The notes beneath the pieces were generated by a model. The model made no database searches. It saw only the letters and a list, made by a program, of their open reading frames with translations, and was not told the origin of the DNA. The position numbers and the translations under genes are program-made. From the NCBI GenBank assembly GCA_034432555.1, contig DAOUBW010000014.1, positions 124,001-188,000 of the forward strand: a stretch of 64,000 nucleotides of DNA. The letters run 5' to 3'. Numbering within the stretch: the first letter of the stretch is position 1; each line of letters begins with the position of its first letter. Positions 42,626-51,184 of the stretch are shown here, one piece after another. The stretch comes from CP2-2F sp034432555 (lineage in GTDB: Bacteria > Chloroflexota > Anaerolineae > Aggregatilineales > UBA2796).

Positions 42626-43699
42626 ATGAAGTATATCGGCTCACCTGACTATCAGCACGGCACGCCTGAGTGCAGCGGTGTGCTAATCGCCAACCTTGGC
42701 ACGCCGGACGCGCCAACCGCGCCTGCCCTACGCCGCTATCTGCGCCAATTCTTTGATGATCGGCGCGTTTTTGAGTTTCCGCGCCTTGTATGGTGGCTGC
42801 TGACACGCGGCATCATCCTGAACAGACGCCCGCCGCGCTCGGCTGCGCTGTATGCTTCCATTTGGACGGAGCAAGGCTCGCCGCTGCTGGTCAACTCGCA
42901 GGCGATTGCCGATGGCGTGCAAGAGCGCCTCAGTGCGCGCAGCAGCCTGCCGATCAAGGTGGCGCTCGGAATGCGTTACGGCAATCCGTCTATTCCGCAC
43001 GCCCTCGCCGAACTTCGGGCGGCAAATGCGCGCCGTTTGGTAGTATTGCCGCTTTTTCCGCAGTATTCCGCAACGACGGTCGCTTCAATCTTTGATGCAG
43101 TCACCAGTGAATTGCAACGTTGGCGCTGGCTGCCCGAACTGCGCTTCATCACGCACTATCACGATCAGGCGGGCTATATTGCGGCGCTGGTCGAGAGCGT
43201 TCAGCAAGCATGGCAACGCAATGGGCAGAGCGAAAAATTGGTCTTTTCTTTTCACGGCATTCCTAAGCGCTACTTCACAGCAGGCGATCCCTATTACTGC
43301 GAATGCCAAAAGACAGCGCGCCTTGTGGCAGAAGGGCTAGGCTTGCCCAAAGATCGCTATGTGGTTGCCTTTCAATCGCTGTTTGGGCGCGAGGAATGGC
43401 TGAAACCCTACACCAGCGCTACCCTAGAAGGGCTGGGCAACAGCGGCGTGCAGAGTGTGGATGTGATCTGCCCCGGCTTTGCGGCGGATTGCCTTGAAAC
43501 GCTTGAGGAAATTGCGGGCGAAAACCGTCAGGTGTTCATGGAAGCAGGCGGCAAGGCATACCATTATATTCCTGCCCTGAATGCAGCGCCTTCTCATCTA
43601 GACGCCTTGAGCGATCTGCTGATGGGAACCTTACAGGGTTGGCAGGCTGCGTTGCCCACGAATACCGCCCCTGAAGTGATAGGCAGCGTGGATAGGTAA
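42626..43699 (+). CDS. hemH: Ferrochelatase
   Basis: A 357-residue enzyme that inserts iron into porphyrin at the last steps of haem synthesis. Recognisable segments are GVLIANLGTPDAPTAPALRRYLRQFF at the N-terminus, a GSPLLVNSQ motif, the metal-binding H210 in FSFHGIPKRY, YYCECQKTARL, VAFQSLFGREEWLKPYT and VDVICPGFAADCLETLEEI with the conserved glutamate. No cytoplasmic-iron-sulfur extension of the animal type is seen. No other haem-synthesis gene is in the window. Its product feeds the cytochrome b/c operon at 48561-52366. Confidence 0.95.
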   Translation: MKYIGSPDYQHGTPECSGVLIANLGTPDAPTAPALRRYLRQFFDDRRVFEFPRLVWWLLTRGIILNRRPPRSAALYASIWTEQGSPLLVNSQAIADGVQERLSARSSLPIKVALGMRYGNPSIPHALAELRAANARRLVVLPLFPQYSATTVASIFDAVTSELQRWRWLPELRFITHYHDQAGYIAALVESVQQAWQRNGQSEKLVFSFHGIPKRYFTAGDPYYCECQKTARLVAEGLGLPKDRYVVAFQSLFGREEWLKPYTSATLEGLGNSGVQSVDVICPGFAADCLETLEEIAGENRQVFMEAGGKAYHYIPALNAAPSHLDALSDLLMGTLQGWQAALPTNTAPEVIGSVDR

Positions 43700-43711
43700 A
43701 CGGCTCTGCGA

Positions 43712-43717
43712 TACAAT
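43712..43717 (+). promoter_or_regulatory. -10 element immediately before the family 2 glycosyltransferase
   Basis: TACAAT ends only 8 nt before the ATG at 43726, and there is no ribosome site between. If used, transcription would start at or next to the start codon, giving a leaderless mRNA. The promoter would lie in the 26-nt gap after hemH. Confidence 0.4.
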
Positions 43718-43725
43718 ACGCCCTC

Positions 43726-44667
43726 ATGGAGCTATCAATCATCATTGTTTCGTGGAATGTGCGCGACTACCTTGCCAAATGCCTAGATTCGCTTGCCGAG
43801 TCCTTGCGTGCTGCGCCGCTGAACGCCGAGATCATTGTGGTTGATTCTGCCAGCAGCGACGGCACCCCTGACCTGCTGCGCCAGAGGTATCCACAAGTGC
43901 GCTTGCTGCCGCAATCGGAAAATGTTGGCTACACACGCGGCAACAACATTGGTTTGGCAGCCGCACAGGGCGAGTACCTGCTGCTGCTCAACCCGGATAC
44001 CGAAGTGCAGGGCAGCGCACTGGCAGGCATGGTCACCTATCTGCGGGAGCATCCGCAAGTTGGCGTGCTTGGCGCACATACGCTCAACACCGATGGCAGC
44101 CACCAATCCTCACGGCGACGGTTTCCCACATTGATGACTGCCCTTTTTGAGAGTACATGGCTTCAACCGTATGCGCCCAAACGCCTGTTGGATCGCTTTT
44201 ATGCCCGCGATGTACCGGATGCGGCAATTGCCGAAGTAGACTGGGTACAAGGCTCAGTTCTGCTCTTGCGGCGTGCCGTCTACGCTCAAATTGGCGGTTT
44301 GGATGAAGGCTACATCATGTTCAGCGAGGAAGTGGATTTCTGCAAGCGCGCCAAACGGGCGGGTTGGCAGGTGGTCTATCACGGCGGCGTCTATGTTGTG
44401 CATCATGGCGGCAAAAGCACTGAACAGGTGAGCGCCGCTAAGCACATCTACTTTCAGCAGAGCAAAGTGCGCTACTTTCGGAAGTTTCACGGCGTGGTGG
44501 CTGCCTTTGTTCTGCGCGCCTTCCTGATCGTCAGCTATCTGCACCAGCTGCTTTTAGAAGGCTTAAAAGGGGTGCTTGGCTTAGAGCGTCCGCTGCGGCG
44601 CGAACGGGTGCGCCTCTATTGGCAAGTCATCCGTGCGTTGCTGAGGGGAAGCACAGCACATATATAA
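43726..44667 (+). CDS. Family 2 glycosyltransferase
   Basis: A 313-residue GT2 enzyme. The N-terminal GT-A fold shows ELSIIIVSWNVRDYLAKCLDSL, DSASSDGTPDLL and the nucleotide/metal region LLLNPDTEVQ. The acceptor-side segments GSVLLLRRAVYAQIGGLDEGYIMFSEEVDFCKRAKRAG are typical of rhamnosyl/N-acetylglucosaminyl transferases (WcaA/RfbN-like). A hydrophobic helix near residue 265 may attach it to the membrane. The sugar and acceptor cannot be predicted. No polysaccharide operon is nearby. Confidence 0.9.
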   Translation: MELSIIIVSWNVRDYLAKCLDSLAESLRAAPLNAEIIVVDSASSDGTPDLLRQRYPQVRLLPQSENVGYTRGNNIGLAAAQGEYLLLLNPDTEVQGSALAGMVTYLREHPQVGVLGAHTLNTDGSHQSSRRRFPTLMTALFESTWLQPYAPKRLLDRFYARDVPDAAIAEVDWVQGSVLLLRRAVYAQIGGLDEGYIMFSEEVDFCKRAKRAGWQVVYHGGVYVVHHGGKSTEQVSAAKHIYFQQSKVRYFRKFHGVVAAFVLRAFLIVSYLHQLLLEGLKGVLGLERPLRRERVRLYWQVIRALLRGSTAHI

Positions 44668-44674
44668 TATAAAA

Positions 44675-44699
44675 GAGGGCGGAATAGTTTCCTGCCCTC
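44675..44699 (-). terminator. Terminator between convergent GT2 and WXG100-like genes
   Basis: GAGGGC-GGAA-tagt-TTCC-(T)-GCCCTC forms a 10-bp stem with one bulge. On the minus strand it runs into TTTTATAT, so it best fits termination of the WXG100-like gene; it may also stop the glycosyltransferase transcript. Confidence 0.7.
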
Positions 44700-44730
44700 A
44701 GTGCGGTTATTATTAACGAAAGTGGATTGC

Positions 44731-45912
44731 TTAGAGCGAGTCGAGCGATTCGGCAGCTTCGCCTGCACTGCCGACTGAGCCGCTCATGGCAGAGCCGATA
44801 GCACTACCAACCGCGCCGCCAACCGCCATACCGGGCTTGCCGGCTAACACGCCGCCGATGCTTGCGCCGAGTTCAGCCGCGCTCATGCCGCTGATCTTGG
44901 CAACTGCATCGCGCAGTGCAGCGCGCATCTGATCCATTTTCTCCATGCGTCCGAGCGCTTCGCTCAGCGCGCCAGTGGTGCCACCCGTGCCACCACCACC
45001 GCCCGCTGGGTTGCCGCCGCCGCCACCACCGCCGCCACCGCCGCCCGATGAGCCGCCGGCAGGGTCACCACCGCCGCCACCACCACCACCAGACGAGCCA
45101 CCGGCAGGGTCGCCGCCGCCGCCACCACCACCGCTGCCCATACCGCCGCCACTGCCGCCGCCCATTGCCGCGATCATCGAGTCGGCAAGTTGGTTGAAGG
45201 GTCCAGAACCAGCGCCTGTGCTGCCACGCAAATTGCCGATGATACTGTTGGCAATATCATTGAACGAGCCGCCGCCGCCTGTGCTGCCGCGCAGATTATC
45301 AATAATGGTGTTGGCGAGGTCGTTAAAGGTTGGCTGTTTGCCGCTGCCAAACAGACCGTTGATGCCGTTGATCATGTTATCCACAACGCTGCTGAAGTTG
45401 GTGCCAAGCCCGCCCGTGCCACGCAGGATGGAATCAAGCAGACTGCCTGCGCCGCCGCGACCGCCGCCGCCGCCACTGCTGAAGCTGCCTGCACCTGCGC
45501 CGCCGCCGTTGATGCCGTTGATGATGCCGTTCGCAATTGAGCCAAAGCTCGGGTTGCGCTCTGCGAGGTTCCCAATGATGTTATCCGCGATGCTGCCAAA
45601 GCTCTCGCCACCTTTGAACAGACCACCACCTTCTTGCTCTGCCTGCTCTAACACTTGGGCAACTTTCTGCGTTGCGCTAGCAGCATCTGCCAAAGCGCGC
45701 AAAAGGCGCTCCATCGCAGGGAAGATGAGTGTTTCCATCTCGCGGATGAAGTTATCCGCGCCCTTGCCAACCCAGCCCTTGCCGCGAATTTCGTTGCCAA
45801 CCATTGTAACCAAGCGCTGGTTCATAGCGCCTAGCCTATCCGAATTTTGCGAAAACGCCTGAGCGATCTCGCGCAAGCCATTGTAATCTGCTTGAATTTT
45901 TGGTGCTGCCAT
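44731..45912 (-). CDS. WXG100-like protein with amphipathic repeats and polyglycine region
   Basis: A 393-residue protein. Residues ~1-95 are helical and match the WXG100/ESAT-6 type, with a W-V-G in the central turn (RGKGWVGKGADNF) and a second helix rich in Ala/Glu. Then come six copies of a short unit with pattern F-x-x-I/L-A-D/N-x-I-I-x-N-L (for example FNDIANSIIGNL), separated by Gly/Ser stretches. Next is a long glycine-rich region with three G...NPAGG/DPAGG units, and finally a glycine-zipper-like segment (AVGGAVGSAIGSAMSG). GGAAGGATT precedes the ATG. WXG100 proteins are usually secreted through type VII-like systems, but none is seen nearby. Function unknown. Confidence 0.78.
   Translation of the reverse strand: MAAPKIQADYNGLREIAQAFSQNSDRLGAMNQRLVTMVGNEIRGKGWVGKGADNFIREMETLIFPAMERLLRALADAASATQKVAQVLEQAEQEGGGLFKGGESFGSIADNIIGNLAERNPSFGSIANGIINGINGGGAGAGSFSSGGGGGRGGAGSLLDSILRGTGGLGTNFSSVVDNMINGINGLFGSGKQPTFNDLANTIIDNLRGSTGGGGSFNDIANSIIGNLRGSTGAGSGPFNQLADSMIAAMGGGSGGGMGSGGGGGGGDPAGGSSGGGGGGGGDPAGGSSGGGGGGGGGGGNPAGGGGGTGGTTGALSEALGRMEKMDQMRAALRDAVAKISGMSAAELGASIGGVLAGKPGMAVGGAVGSAIGSAMSGSVGSAGEAAESLDSL
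44985..45165 (-). repeat. Glycine-coding low-complexity repeat inside the WXG100-like gene
   Basis: Runs of CCG/CCA (GGN on the coding strand) with three near-identical units, each ending in a PAGG coding block (DPAGGSS twice, NPAGGG once). Such tracts change length easily by slippage, so unit number may vary between strains. Confidence 0.75.
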
Positions 45913-45990
45913 CGCCTAATCCTTCCAGCTTCTCTACCACACTGTGTAAAAAATGCCTTAGCTCACTACTGGTTATCATAGCATAGCTTT

Positions 45991-46020
45991 AGAGGGCGTA
46001 TGAAAATCCATACGTCCCCT
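45991..46020 (-). terminator. Hairpin downstream of the aldehyde dehydrogenase gene
   Basis: A 12-bp stem with one mismatch and one G-U pair (AGAGGGCGTATG with CATACGTCCCCT), loop AAAATC, 54 nt past the aldehyde dehydrogenase stop. No T-run follows. It lies in the 162-nt gap before the WXG100-like gene. Confidence 0.4.
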
Positions 46021-46074
46021 AAAGCGCGCCTACGGCAAATTTTTACAGGATTTTTGTAAGCCTTTTACGATCTA

Positions 46075-47565
46075 CTACGAGTCGCTAAGGATCGCATCGG
46101 TATCAATCTGAGCGCGTTGCAACCTGCCGCTGTAATCCACATAAACTGATTTCCACTCGGTGAATGAGTCGAGCGCGGTCTGCCCTGCTTCACGCATTCC
46201 GTTGCCTGTGCCGCGTGTGCCGCCAAAGGGGAACTGGATTTCTGCCCCAGTGGTGCCATGATTAATATAGACAATGCCTGTCGTCAGATCGCGAATGGCG
46301 CGGAAGGCGGCGTTCACGTTCTCCGTAAAGATGCTGCTGGAAAGCCCATAAGCAACGTTGTTGTTCACGGTGATCGCTTCCTCAAGGCTGCCGACTTCAA
46401 GGATGGATAGGACAGGTCCGAAGATTTCCTCTTGCCCGATGCACATTTGCGGCGTCACATTATCAAAGATGGTTGGCAGGTAGAAGAAGCCTTTACCTTC
46501 GGCGTAAGCGCCGCCGCATAGCAAGCGTGCGCCTTCCCCTTTGCCGATCTCGACATAGTGGTGAACTGTCTCACGGGCTTTGGCGCTCACCACAGGACCC
46601 ACCTGCACGGATTCATCCAGACCATCGCCCAGTTTGAGCGCCTTCGCACGCGCTACCAGTGCCTCTGTCAGCTTGGCGCGGATGCCACGCTGGACGATCA
46701 GACGGCTGGTGGCGGTGCAACGCTGCCCCGTCGTGCCAAAGGCGCTCCACAAAATCGCCTCAACAGCCAGATCAAAGTTGGCATCATCCATGACGATGAT
46801 CGCATTCTTGCCGCCCAGCTCAAGGCTCACTTTTTTGCCGCGTTTTGCCGCACGCGCATACAGATCGTAGCCGACTTCGGTGCTGCCGGTGAACGAGATG
46901 ACGCGCACATCAGGATGATCGGCGATGGCGTTGCCGATCACGCCGCCCGGTCCCAACACAAGGTTAAAAACGCCTTCGGGCAAGCCGGCATCTTGAAAGA
47001 CTTTTGCCCATGCCGCGCCAAGTGCCGGTGTATCGCTGGCGGGCTTGAAAACAACCGTGTTGCCTGCCACCAACGCCGGCAGCGATTTCCAGCTTGGGAT
47101 GGCGATGGGGAAGTTCCACGGCGTGATGAGCGCCACCACACCGACCGAATCGCGCAGCGCCATGCCAAACTTGTTCGGCATTTCCACAGGCGCGGTGTAG
47201 CCCAGCAAACGCCGCCCTTCACCGCCCATGTAGAACGCCATGTCAATTGCTTCTTGCACGTCGCCGCGTGCTTCAGCGATGACCTTGCCCATCTCTTGCG
47301 TCATCAGGCGTGCGATCTGCTCTTTGCGCTCGATGAGCAACTGCCCAACGCGGTAGAGAATCTCGCCGCGGCGTGGTGCAGGCAGCAATCGCCAGCCTTC
47401 GTAGGCGCGCTTGGCAGCCGCAATAGCCGCCTCCACATCTTCCACGCCGCCCTTTGCCGCCTCTGCCACCACATCCTCAGTGGCGGGATTGATCGTTGGG
47501 AAGGTTGCGCCGCTATGCGCGGCACGCCATTCCCCACCGATGAAGTTTTTCACCAATTCAGCCAT
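46075..47565 (-). CDS. NAD(P)-dependent aldehyde dehydrogenase
   Basis: A 496-residue ALDH-superfamily enzyme oxidising an aldehyde to a carboxylic acid. It begins with NFIGGEWRAAHSGATFPTINPATEDVV, has the Rossmann segment ITPWNFPIAIPSWKSLPALVAGNTVVFKPAS and FTGSTEVG, general base E249 (ELGGKN) and catalytic C283 (GTTGQRCTATS). The length is normal. Similarity is closest to ketoglutarate-semialdehyde/aminoadipate-semialdehyde-type ALDHs, but substrate cannot be assigned by eye. It is monocistronic and divergent from the PHP gene. Confidence 0.93.
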   Translation of the reverse strand: MAELVKNFIGGEWRAAHSGATFPTINPATEDVVAEAAKGGVEDVEAAIAAAKRAYEGWRLLPAPRRGEILYRVGQLLIERKEQIARLMTQEMGKVIAEARGDVQEAIDMAFYMGGEGRRLLGYTAPVEMPNKFGMALRDSVGVVALITPWNFPIAIPSWKSLPALVAGNTVVFKPASDTPALGAAWAKVFQDAGLPEGVFNLVLGPGGVIGNAIADHPDVRVISFTGSTEVGYDLYARAAKRGKKVSLELGGKNAIIVMDDANFDLAVEAILWSAFGTTGQRCTATSRLIVQRGIRAKLTEALVARAKALKLGDGLDESVQVGPVVSAKARETVHHYVEIGKGEGARLLCGGAYAEGKGFFYLPTIFDNVTPQMCIGQEEIFGPVLSILEVGSLEEAITVNNNVAYGLSSSIFTENVNAAFRAIRDLTTGIVYINHGTTGAEIQFPFGGTRGTGNGMREAGQTALDSFTEWKSVYVDYSGRLQRAQIDTDAILSDS

Positions 47566-47690
47566 TTTTTCAATCCTTTCTTAAAAAGCATAAGCCCTGC
47601 CATTATAACGAGTCCTGGTGAAGAGTCGCCGCCCTGTGCAAAACGCGGCATAATGGCGGCATACAACAACGCTTTGATGAGGGAAACCAG

Positions 47691-48377
47691 ATGACTCTTT
47701 GGCGTGTGGAACTGCACAGTCACACCCTCTACTCGAAAGACAGCTTAACCAGCCTTGAAACATTCTTGCGGACGTGCGAGGCACGCGGGCTGGACAAAGT
47801 GGCAGTCACCGACCACAACACGGCAAGCGGCGCGCTCAAGCTGGCGCAGCTTGCGCCAGAGCGGATCATTGTGGGTGAGGAGATCATGACGACGGAAGGC
47901 GAATTGCTGGCGTTTTTCGTCCAAGAGACGGTGCCGCCCTTCCTTTCGCCAGAGGAGACCATTCAGCGCTTGCGCGATCAGGGCGCCTTCATCAGCGTTT
48001 CGCACCCTTTTGATCGGCTGCGCAAGGGCGCTTGGCAAGAGCAAAATCTGCGCCGCATTCTGCCCTTAGTAGATGCCATCGAAGGCTTTAATGCGCGCTG
48101 CCTTTTCCCGCAGGATAACGCTCAAGCGCTTGCCTTTGCCAAAGCGCACGGCAAGGTGTACACTGTAGGCTCAGATGCCCACATGCCCTATGAATTAGGG
48201 CGCGCTGTGCTGGAGATGCCGCCCTTTGAAGATGGGCGCGATTTTGGGCGTGCGCTGTTGGCTGCCACACCACAGACGCGCTTGAGCGCCTTTTGGGTGC
48301 ATTTCTACAGCAAATATGCGAAGTGGGCGCGCCAATTGGGCGTGGCAAAGCTGCCCGACGCCGTCCTCTATTCGTAG
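47691..48377 (+). CDS. PHP-domain phosphoesterase
   Basis: A 228-residue polymerase-and-histidinol-phosphatase-type protein with metal-binding motifs spread as in the family: ELHSHTLYSKDSLTS at the start, an E in VGEEI, SHPFDRLR and GSDAHMPYELG near the C-terminus. GAGGGAA precedes the ATG. Such stand-alone PHP proteins hydrolyse phosphate esters such as 3',5'-nucleoside bisphosphates or histidinol phosphate. The substrate is unknown. The cytochrome operon follows after 183 nt. Confidence 0.9.
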   Translation: MTLWRVELHSHTLYSKDSLTSLETFLRTCEARGLDKVAVTDHNTASGALKLAQLAPERIIVGEEIMTTEGELLAFFVQETVPPFLSPEETIQRLRDQGAFISVSHPFDRLRKGAWQEQNLRRILPLVDAIEGFNARCLFPQDNAQALAFAKAHGKVYTVGSDAHMPYELGRAVLEMPPFEDGRDFGRALLAATPQTRLSAFWVHFYSKYAKWARQLGVAKLPDAVLYS

Positions 48378-48422
48378 GGCGCGCACCGTGCAACGATCTA
48401 TCAAAAAAGGCGATTGATCTTT

Positions 48423-48449
48423 TTGACACGAATAGGAGTTTGTGATAAA
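48423..48449 (+). promoter_or_regulatory. Promoter of the Rieske/cytochrome operon
   Basis: A perfect TTGACA (48423-48428), a 15-nt spacer, then GATAAA (48444-48449). The Rieske ATG is ~110 nt downstream. The spacer is short and the -10 imperfect, but this is the only consensus -35 box in the region. Confidence 0.45.
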
Positions 48450-48560
48450 TTTTACTCATACGATCCATCCAAGCACAACGCTTACGGACAAAACATCTAT
48501 CTCGGCAAGCACGAAGGCTGATCAGCCTACCAATTCGGGCTGAACAACTAGGGGAGACGC

Positions 48561-49163
48561 ATGACTACACCGACCGTTACTAAAGGGAAAGCCGCCGCTG
48601 CACAGACTAAGGATGCGTCCGCACCTGTGGTAGCAGCGGGCAGCGAAGTGGCAGTTAAGCCGATTAACCGCCGCGAGTTTTTATTTTATATCTGGGGCGC
48701 CAGCATGGCTGTCTTCCTCGCGCAGACTGCCGGTGCGATTGTTTGGTTTGCCCTGCCACGCTTCCGTGAAGGCGAATTTGGCGGTGTGTTTAGTATTGAT
48801 CCCGCCACTGTGCCAGCCGTTGGCGCAACGCCCGTTGCCAACCCAACCGGCAAATACTGGCTGAGCAACACGCCGGATGGTGTTTTGGCGCTGAGCATGG
48901 TCTGCACACATTTGGGCTGCCTCTTTAAGTGGGTGGATGCGACCGGGCGCTTTGAATGCCCTTGCCACGGCTCAAAATTCGAGTCGGATGGCACCTTTAT
49001 CGAAGGACCAGCACCACGCAGCCTAGATCGCTTTGCCGTGCGCGCCGTGACGCCAACAGGGACGGTTGAATCCGATGCGGGCAGTCCCGTCAAGATTGAT
49101 GGCGCGACCCGCGTTGAAGTGAACACCGGCCGAAAAATTAAAGGCGCCGGCGTCGGGTCTTAG
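48561..49163 (+). CDS. Rieske iron-sulfur protein of a bc-type quinol oxidoreductase
   Basis: A 200-residue subunit carrying the [2Fe-2S] cluster that takes electrons from quinol at the Qo site. Residues ~36-68 form a membrane anchor preceded by an RR motif (NRREFLFYIWG), consistent with Tat export. Cluster ligands are in CTHLGC and CPCHGS, the high-potential Rieske signature including the disulfide cysteines. The glycine-rich PAPRSLDRF loop follows. GGGGAG precedes the ATG. It is the first gene of the operon with cytochrome b and a di-haem cytochrome c. Confidence 0.95.
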   Translation: MTTPTVTKGKAAAAQTKDASAPVVAAGSEVAVKPINRREFLFYIWGASMAVFLAQTAGAIVWFALPRFREGEFGGVFSIDPATVPAVGATPVANPTGKYWLSNTPDGVLALSMVCTHLGCLFKWVDATGRFECPCHGSKFESDGTFIEGPAPRSLDRFAVRAVTPTGTVESDAGSPVKIDGATRVEVNTGRKIKGAGVGS

Positions 49164-49274
49164 ACTGTTCGCTACACTTTGAGATCATCGCAAGTGCGCG
49201 GCACGGGGAAACTGGTGCGCCTTGCGTGTGGTGTATCGTAATCGAACGCAAAAGTGAGTTTTGAGGAGCGTAAT

Positions 49275-51080
49275 ATGTCGGTATTGCCTTTCCCTTCCTT
49301 CCTTGATGACATCAAGGAGAAGGGCGTGCGGAAAGCCGTCATGGAGTTAGTTGACGAGACGGTTGAACGCATTACTGCGGGCATGAACATTCAAGACATC
49401 CGCGAAGCACTGCGTGGTGATCCGCCCTCGCGGCGTCCTAACCCGCGCCTAACGCCGCACGCGGATGCCTTCTGGATGCACATGCGTCCAAGCTATTATC
49501 ATCAGGCGGTGACGGGTATCTACCCAACCTTCCGCTTGGGGTTCCTCTCCACCTTCACCTTCGTGATCGAGATCATCACCGGCATGTTCCTGATGGTCTT
49601 TTACACGCCTTCACCGACAGTCGCCTATCAAGACATGATCAACATCATGACCAACGTCCCGCTGGGGCAGTTCATGCGCGATATGCACCGCTTGGGCGCA
49701 GAGGCAATGGTGATTGTGGTGGCTTTACATACGATACGAACGTTCGCCACAGGCTCTTATAAAAAGCCGCGCCAATTCACGTGGTTCACGGGCATGGTGC
49801 TGCTGGTGCTAACGCTGTTCCTCAGCTTTACGGGCTACCTGCTGCCGTGGGATCAGTTGGCATTCTGGGCAGTGACGATTGGCACCTCGATGGCAGAGGC
49901 TGCGCCGCCAGAGATCATCGGCACGAATGTGAACCTGCTGCTGCGCGGCGCGCCGGACATTGGCGCGGGCGGTCTGCTGCGCTTCTATCTGCTGCATGTG
50001 TTCTTGTTGCCAATGCTCACTGTGATCTTCTTGGGCGTGCATTACTACAAAGTCGTGCTGCATGGTCACAGCTTGCCGCCACGCCTTGAAGAAGTTGGGC
50101 AGGATACTGCCAAGCGCGTGCCGATGGATAAGCGCGTTTACTTCATTCCCGATGTGGCAACTACCGAAGTGTTGTGGTTCGGCTTGACGGTGTTGGTGAT
50201 GGTCGTCATGGTGATTTGGTTCTTCCATGCGCCGCTGGAAACACACGCCAACCCGAACGTGACGCCGCTGCACACCACCGCGCCGTGGTACTTCTTCTGG
50301 TTGCAGGGCTTGCTCAAGCTGGGTGATAAAATCCTGTTCGGGTTGGTGCTGCCAATAGTGCTGCTCATCGCCTTCTTCGTCTATCCTTACTTGGATGTGG
50401 CAAAGAGCCGCCGCTACGCACACCGCCGCTTCCAACTGAGCCTGATGCTTGGCTTCTGCTTTGTCATGTTCATCCTCTCCTACATGGGGACTGCCAAGTG
50501 GGGTGTGGATACAGCCGGTGACCAAGAGATTGTGCAGGCGTTGGCGCCGATGGAAGGCATCGGATCAGTGCGTGGGATGCCCTACGACGCATGGGTAAAC
50601 GGCACATACTGCACCAGCAACCTGGATGCCGATCACAAACTCTCGCTTGTGCAGTGGGGCGCAAGCCTGCCACAGCCCATGCTCTATCCCGATACGTCCC
50701 GCGAAGTGCTGTGCCAAGCTGTGCCAGAAGGCAAGATGCGCGAGCTGATGGAGAAGTACGTCCACCTGAAGCACCGCTGGGGCAAGGATTTGCCCAATGT
50801 GGTTGGCATTCTGACCGTCATGGATTGGGAGCCTAACCTAAAGCGTATTGACCTGAAAGTGATCTGGAACACTGCTGAGCTAGACGCTGATGGCAAGCCG
50901 CTGCGTAACGAGGACGGCAGCCTGAAGGTCAAGCTGGTCGAGTCGCTCTACAATGTGGACGGCACCCAAGAGCTGGACGCCAACGGCTTGCCTAAGACTT
51001 TCATGGTGCCTGCGGTGCAAGCCTCCGGTAAGCAGGTTTTCGTTGACCGCCGCTCTGAATATCAGAATGTCGGTCACTAA
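49275..51080 (+). CDS. Cytochrome b of a bc-type complex, with C-terminal extension
   Basis: The ATG at 49275 follows TGAGGAGCG closely and is preferred over the GTG at 49254, giving 601 residues. The haem b ligands are two histidine pairs: 13 residues apart in MHRLGAEAMVIVVALHTIR and 14 apart in LLHVFLLPMLTVIFLGVHYYK. The 14 spacing is the cytochrome b6 type. The helix C/loop FTGYLLPWDQLAFWAV and a C-terminal subunit-IV-like half are fused in one chain. The PEWY quinol motif reads TAPWYFF. After the last helix (about 405-425) a ~175-residue polar extension with two cysteines follows, unlike bc1 or b6f. It is the second gene of the operon. Confidence 0.93.
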   Translation: MSVLPFPSFLDDIKEKGVRKAVMELVDETVERITAGMNIQDIREALRGDPPSRRPNPRLTPHADAFWMHMRPSYYHQAVTGIYPTFRLGFLSTFTFVIEIITGMFLMVFYTPSPTVAYQDMINIMTNVPLGQFMRDMHRLGAEAMVIVVALHTIRTFATGSYKKPRQFTWFTGMVLLVLTLFLSFTGYLLPWDQLAFWAVTIGTSMAEAAPPEIIGTNVNLLLRGAPDIGAGGLLRFYLLHVFLLPMLTVIFLGVHYYKVVLHGHSLPPRLEEVGQDTAKRVPMDKRVYFIPDVATTEVLWFGLTVLVMVVMVIWFFHAPLETHANPNVTPLHTTAPWYFFWLQGLLKLGDKILFGLVLPIVLLIAFFVYPYLDVAKSRRYAHRRFQLSLMLGFCFVMFILSYMGTAKWGVDTAGDQEIVQALAPMEGIGSVRGMPYDAWVNGTYCTSNLDADHKLSLVQWGASLPQPMLYPDTSREVLCQAVPEGKMRELMEKYVHLKHRWGKDLPNVVGILTVMDWEPNLKRIDLKVIWNTAELDADGKPLRNEDGSLKVKLVESLYNVDGTQELDANGLPKTFMVPAVQASGKQVFVDRRSEYQNVGH

Positions 51081-51184
51081 GCACTACGCATAGCAAGGCG
51101 GCGCGAGGTGCGTAGCATGTACGCGCCTCTGCCGCCTGAAGCACTGCACATCAGCCCTGTGAATGCTGAGGACAAAAACGTCAA

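Noticed and set aside
44945..45862. Proline-rich open frame of 305 codons on the plus strand
   Set aside because: It is the complement of the glycine-rich WXG100-like gene (GGN read as CCN). Low complexity explains its length.
46558..47694. Open frame of 378 codons on the plus strand opposite the aldehyde dehydrogenase
   Set aside because: Antisense shadow of a clearly functional ALDH gene; residue composition is unlike a protein.
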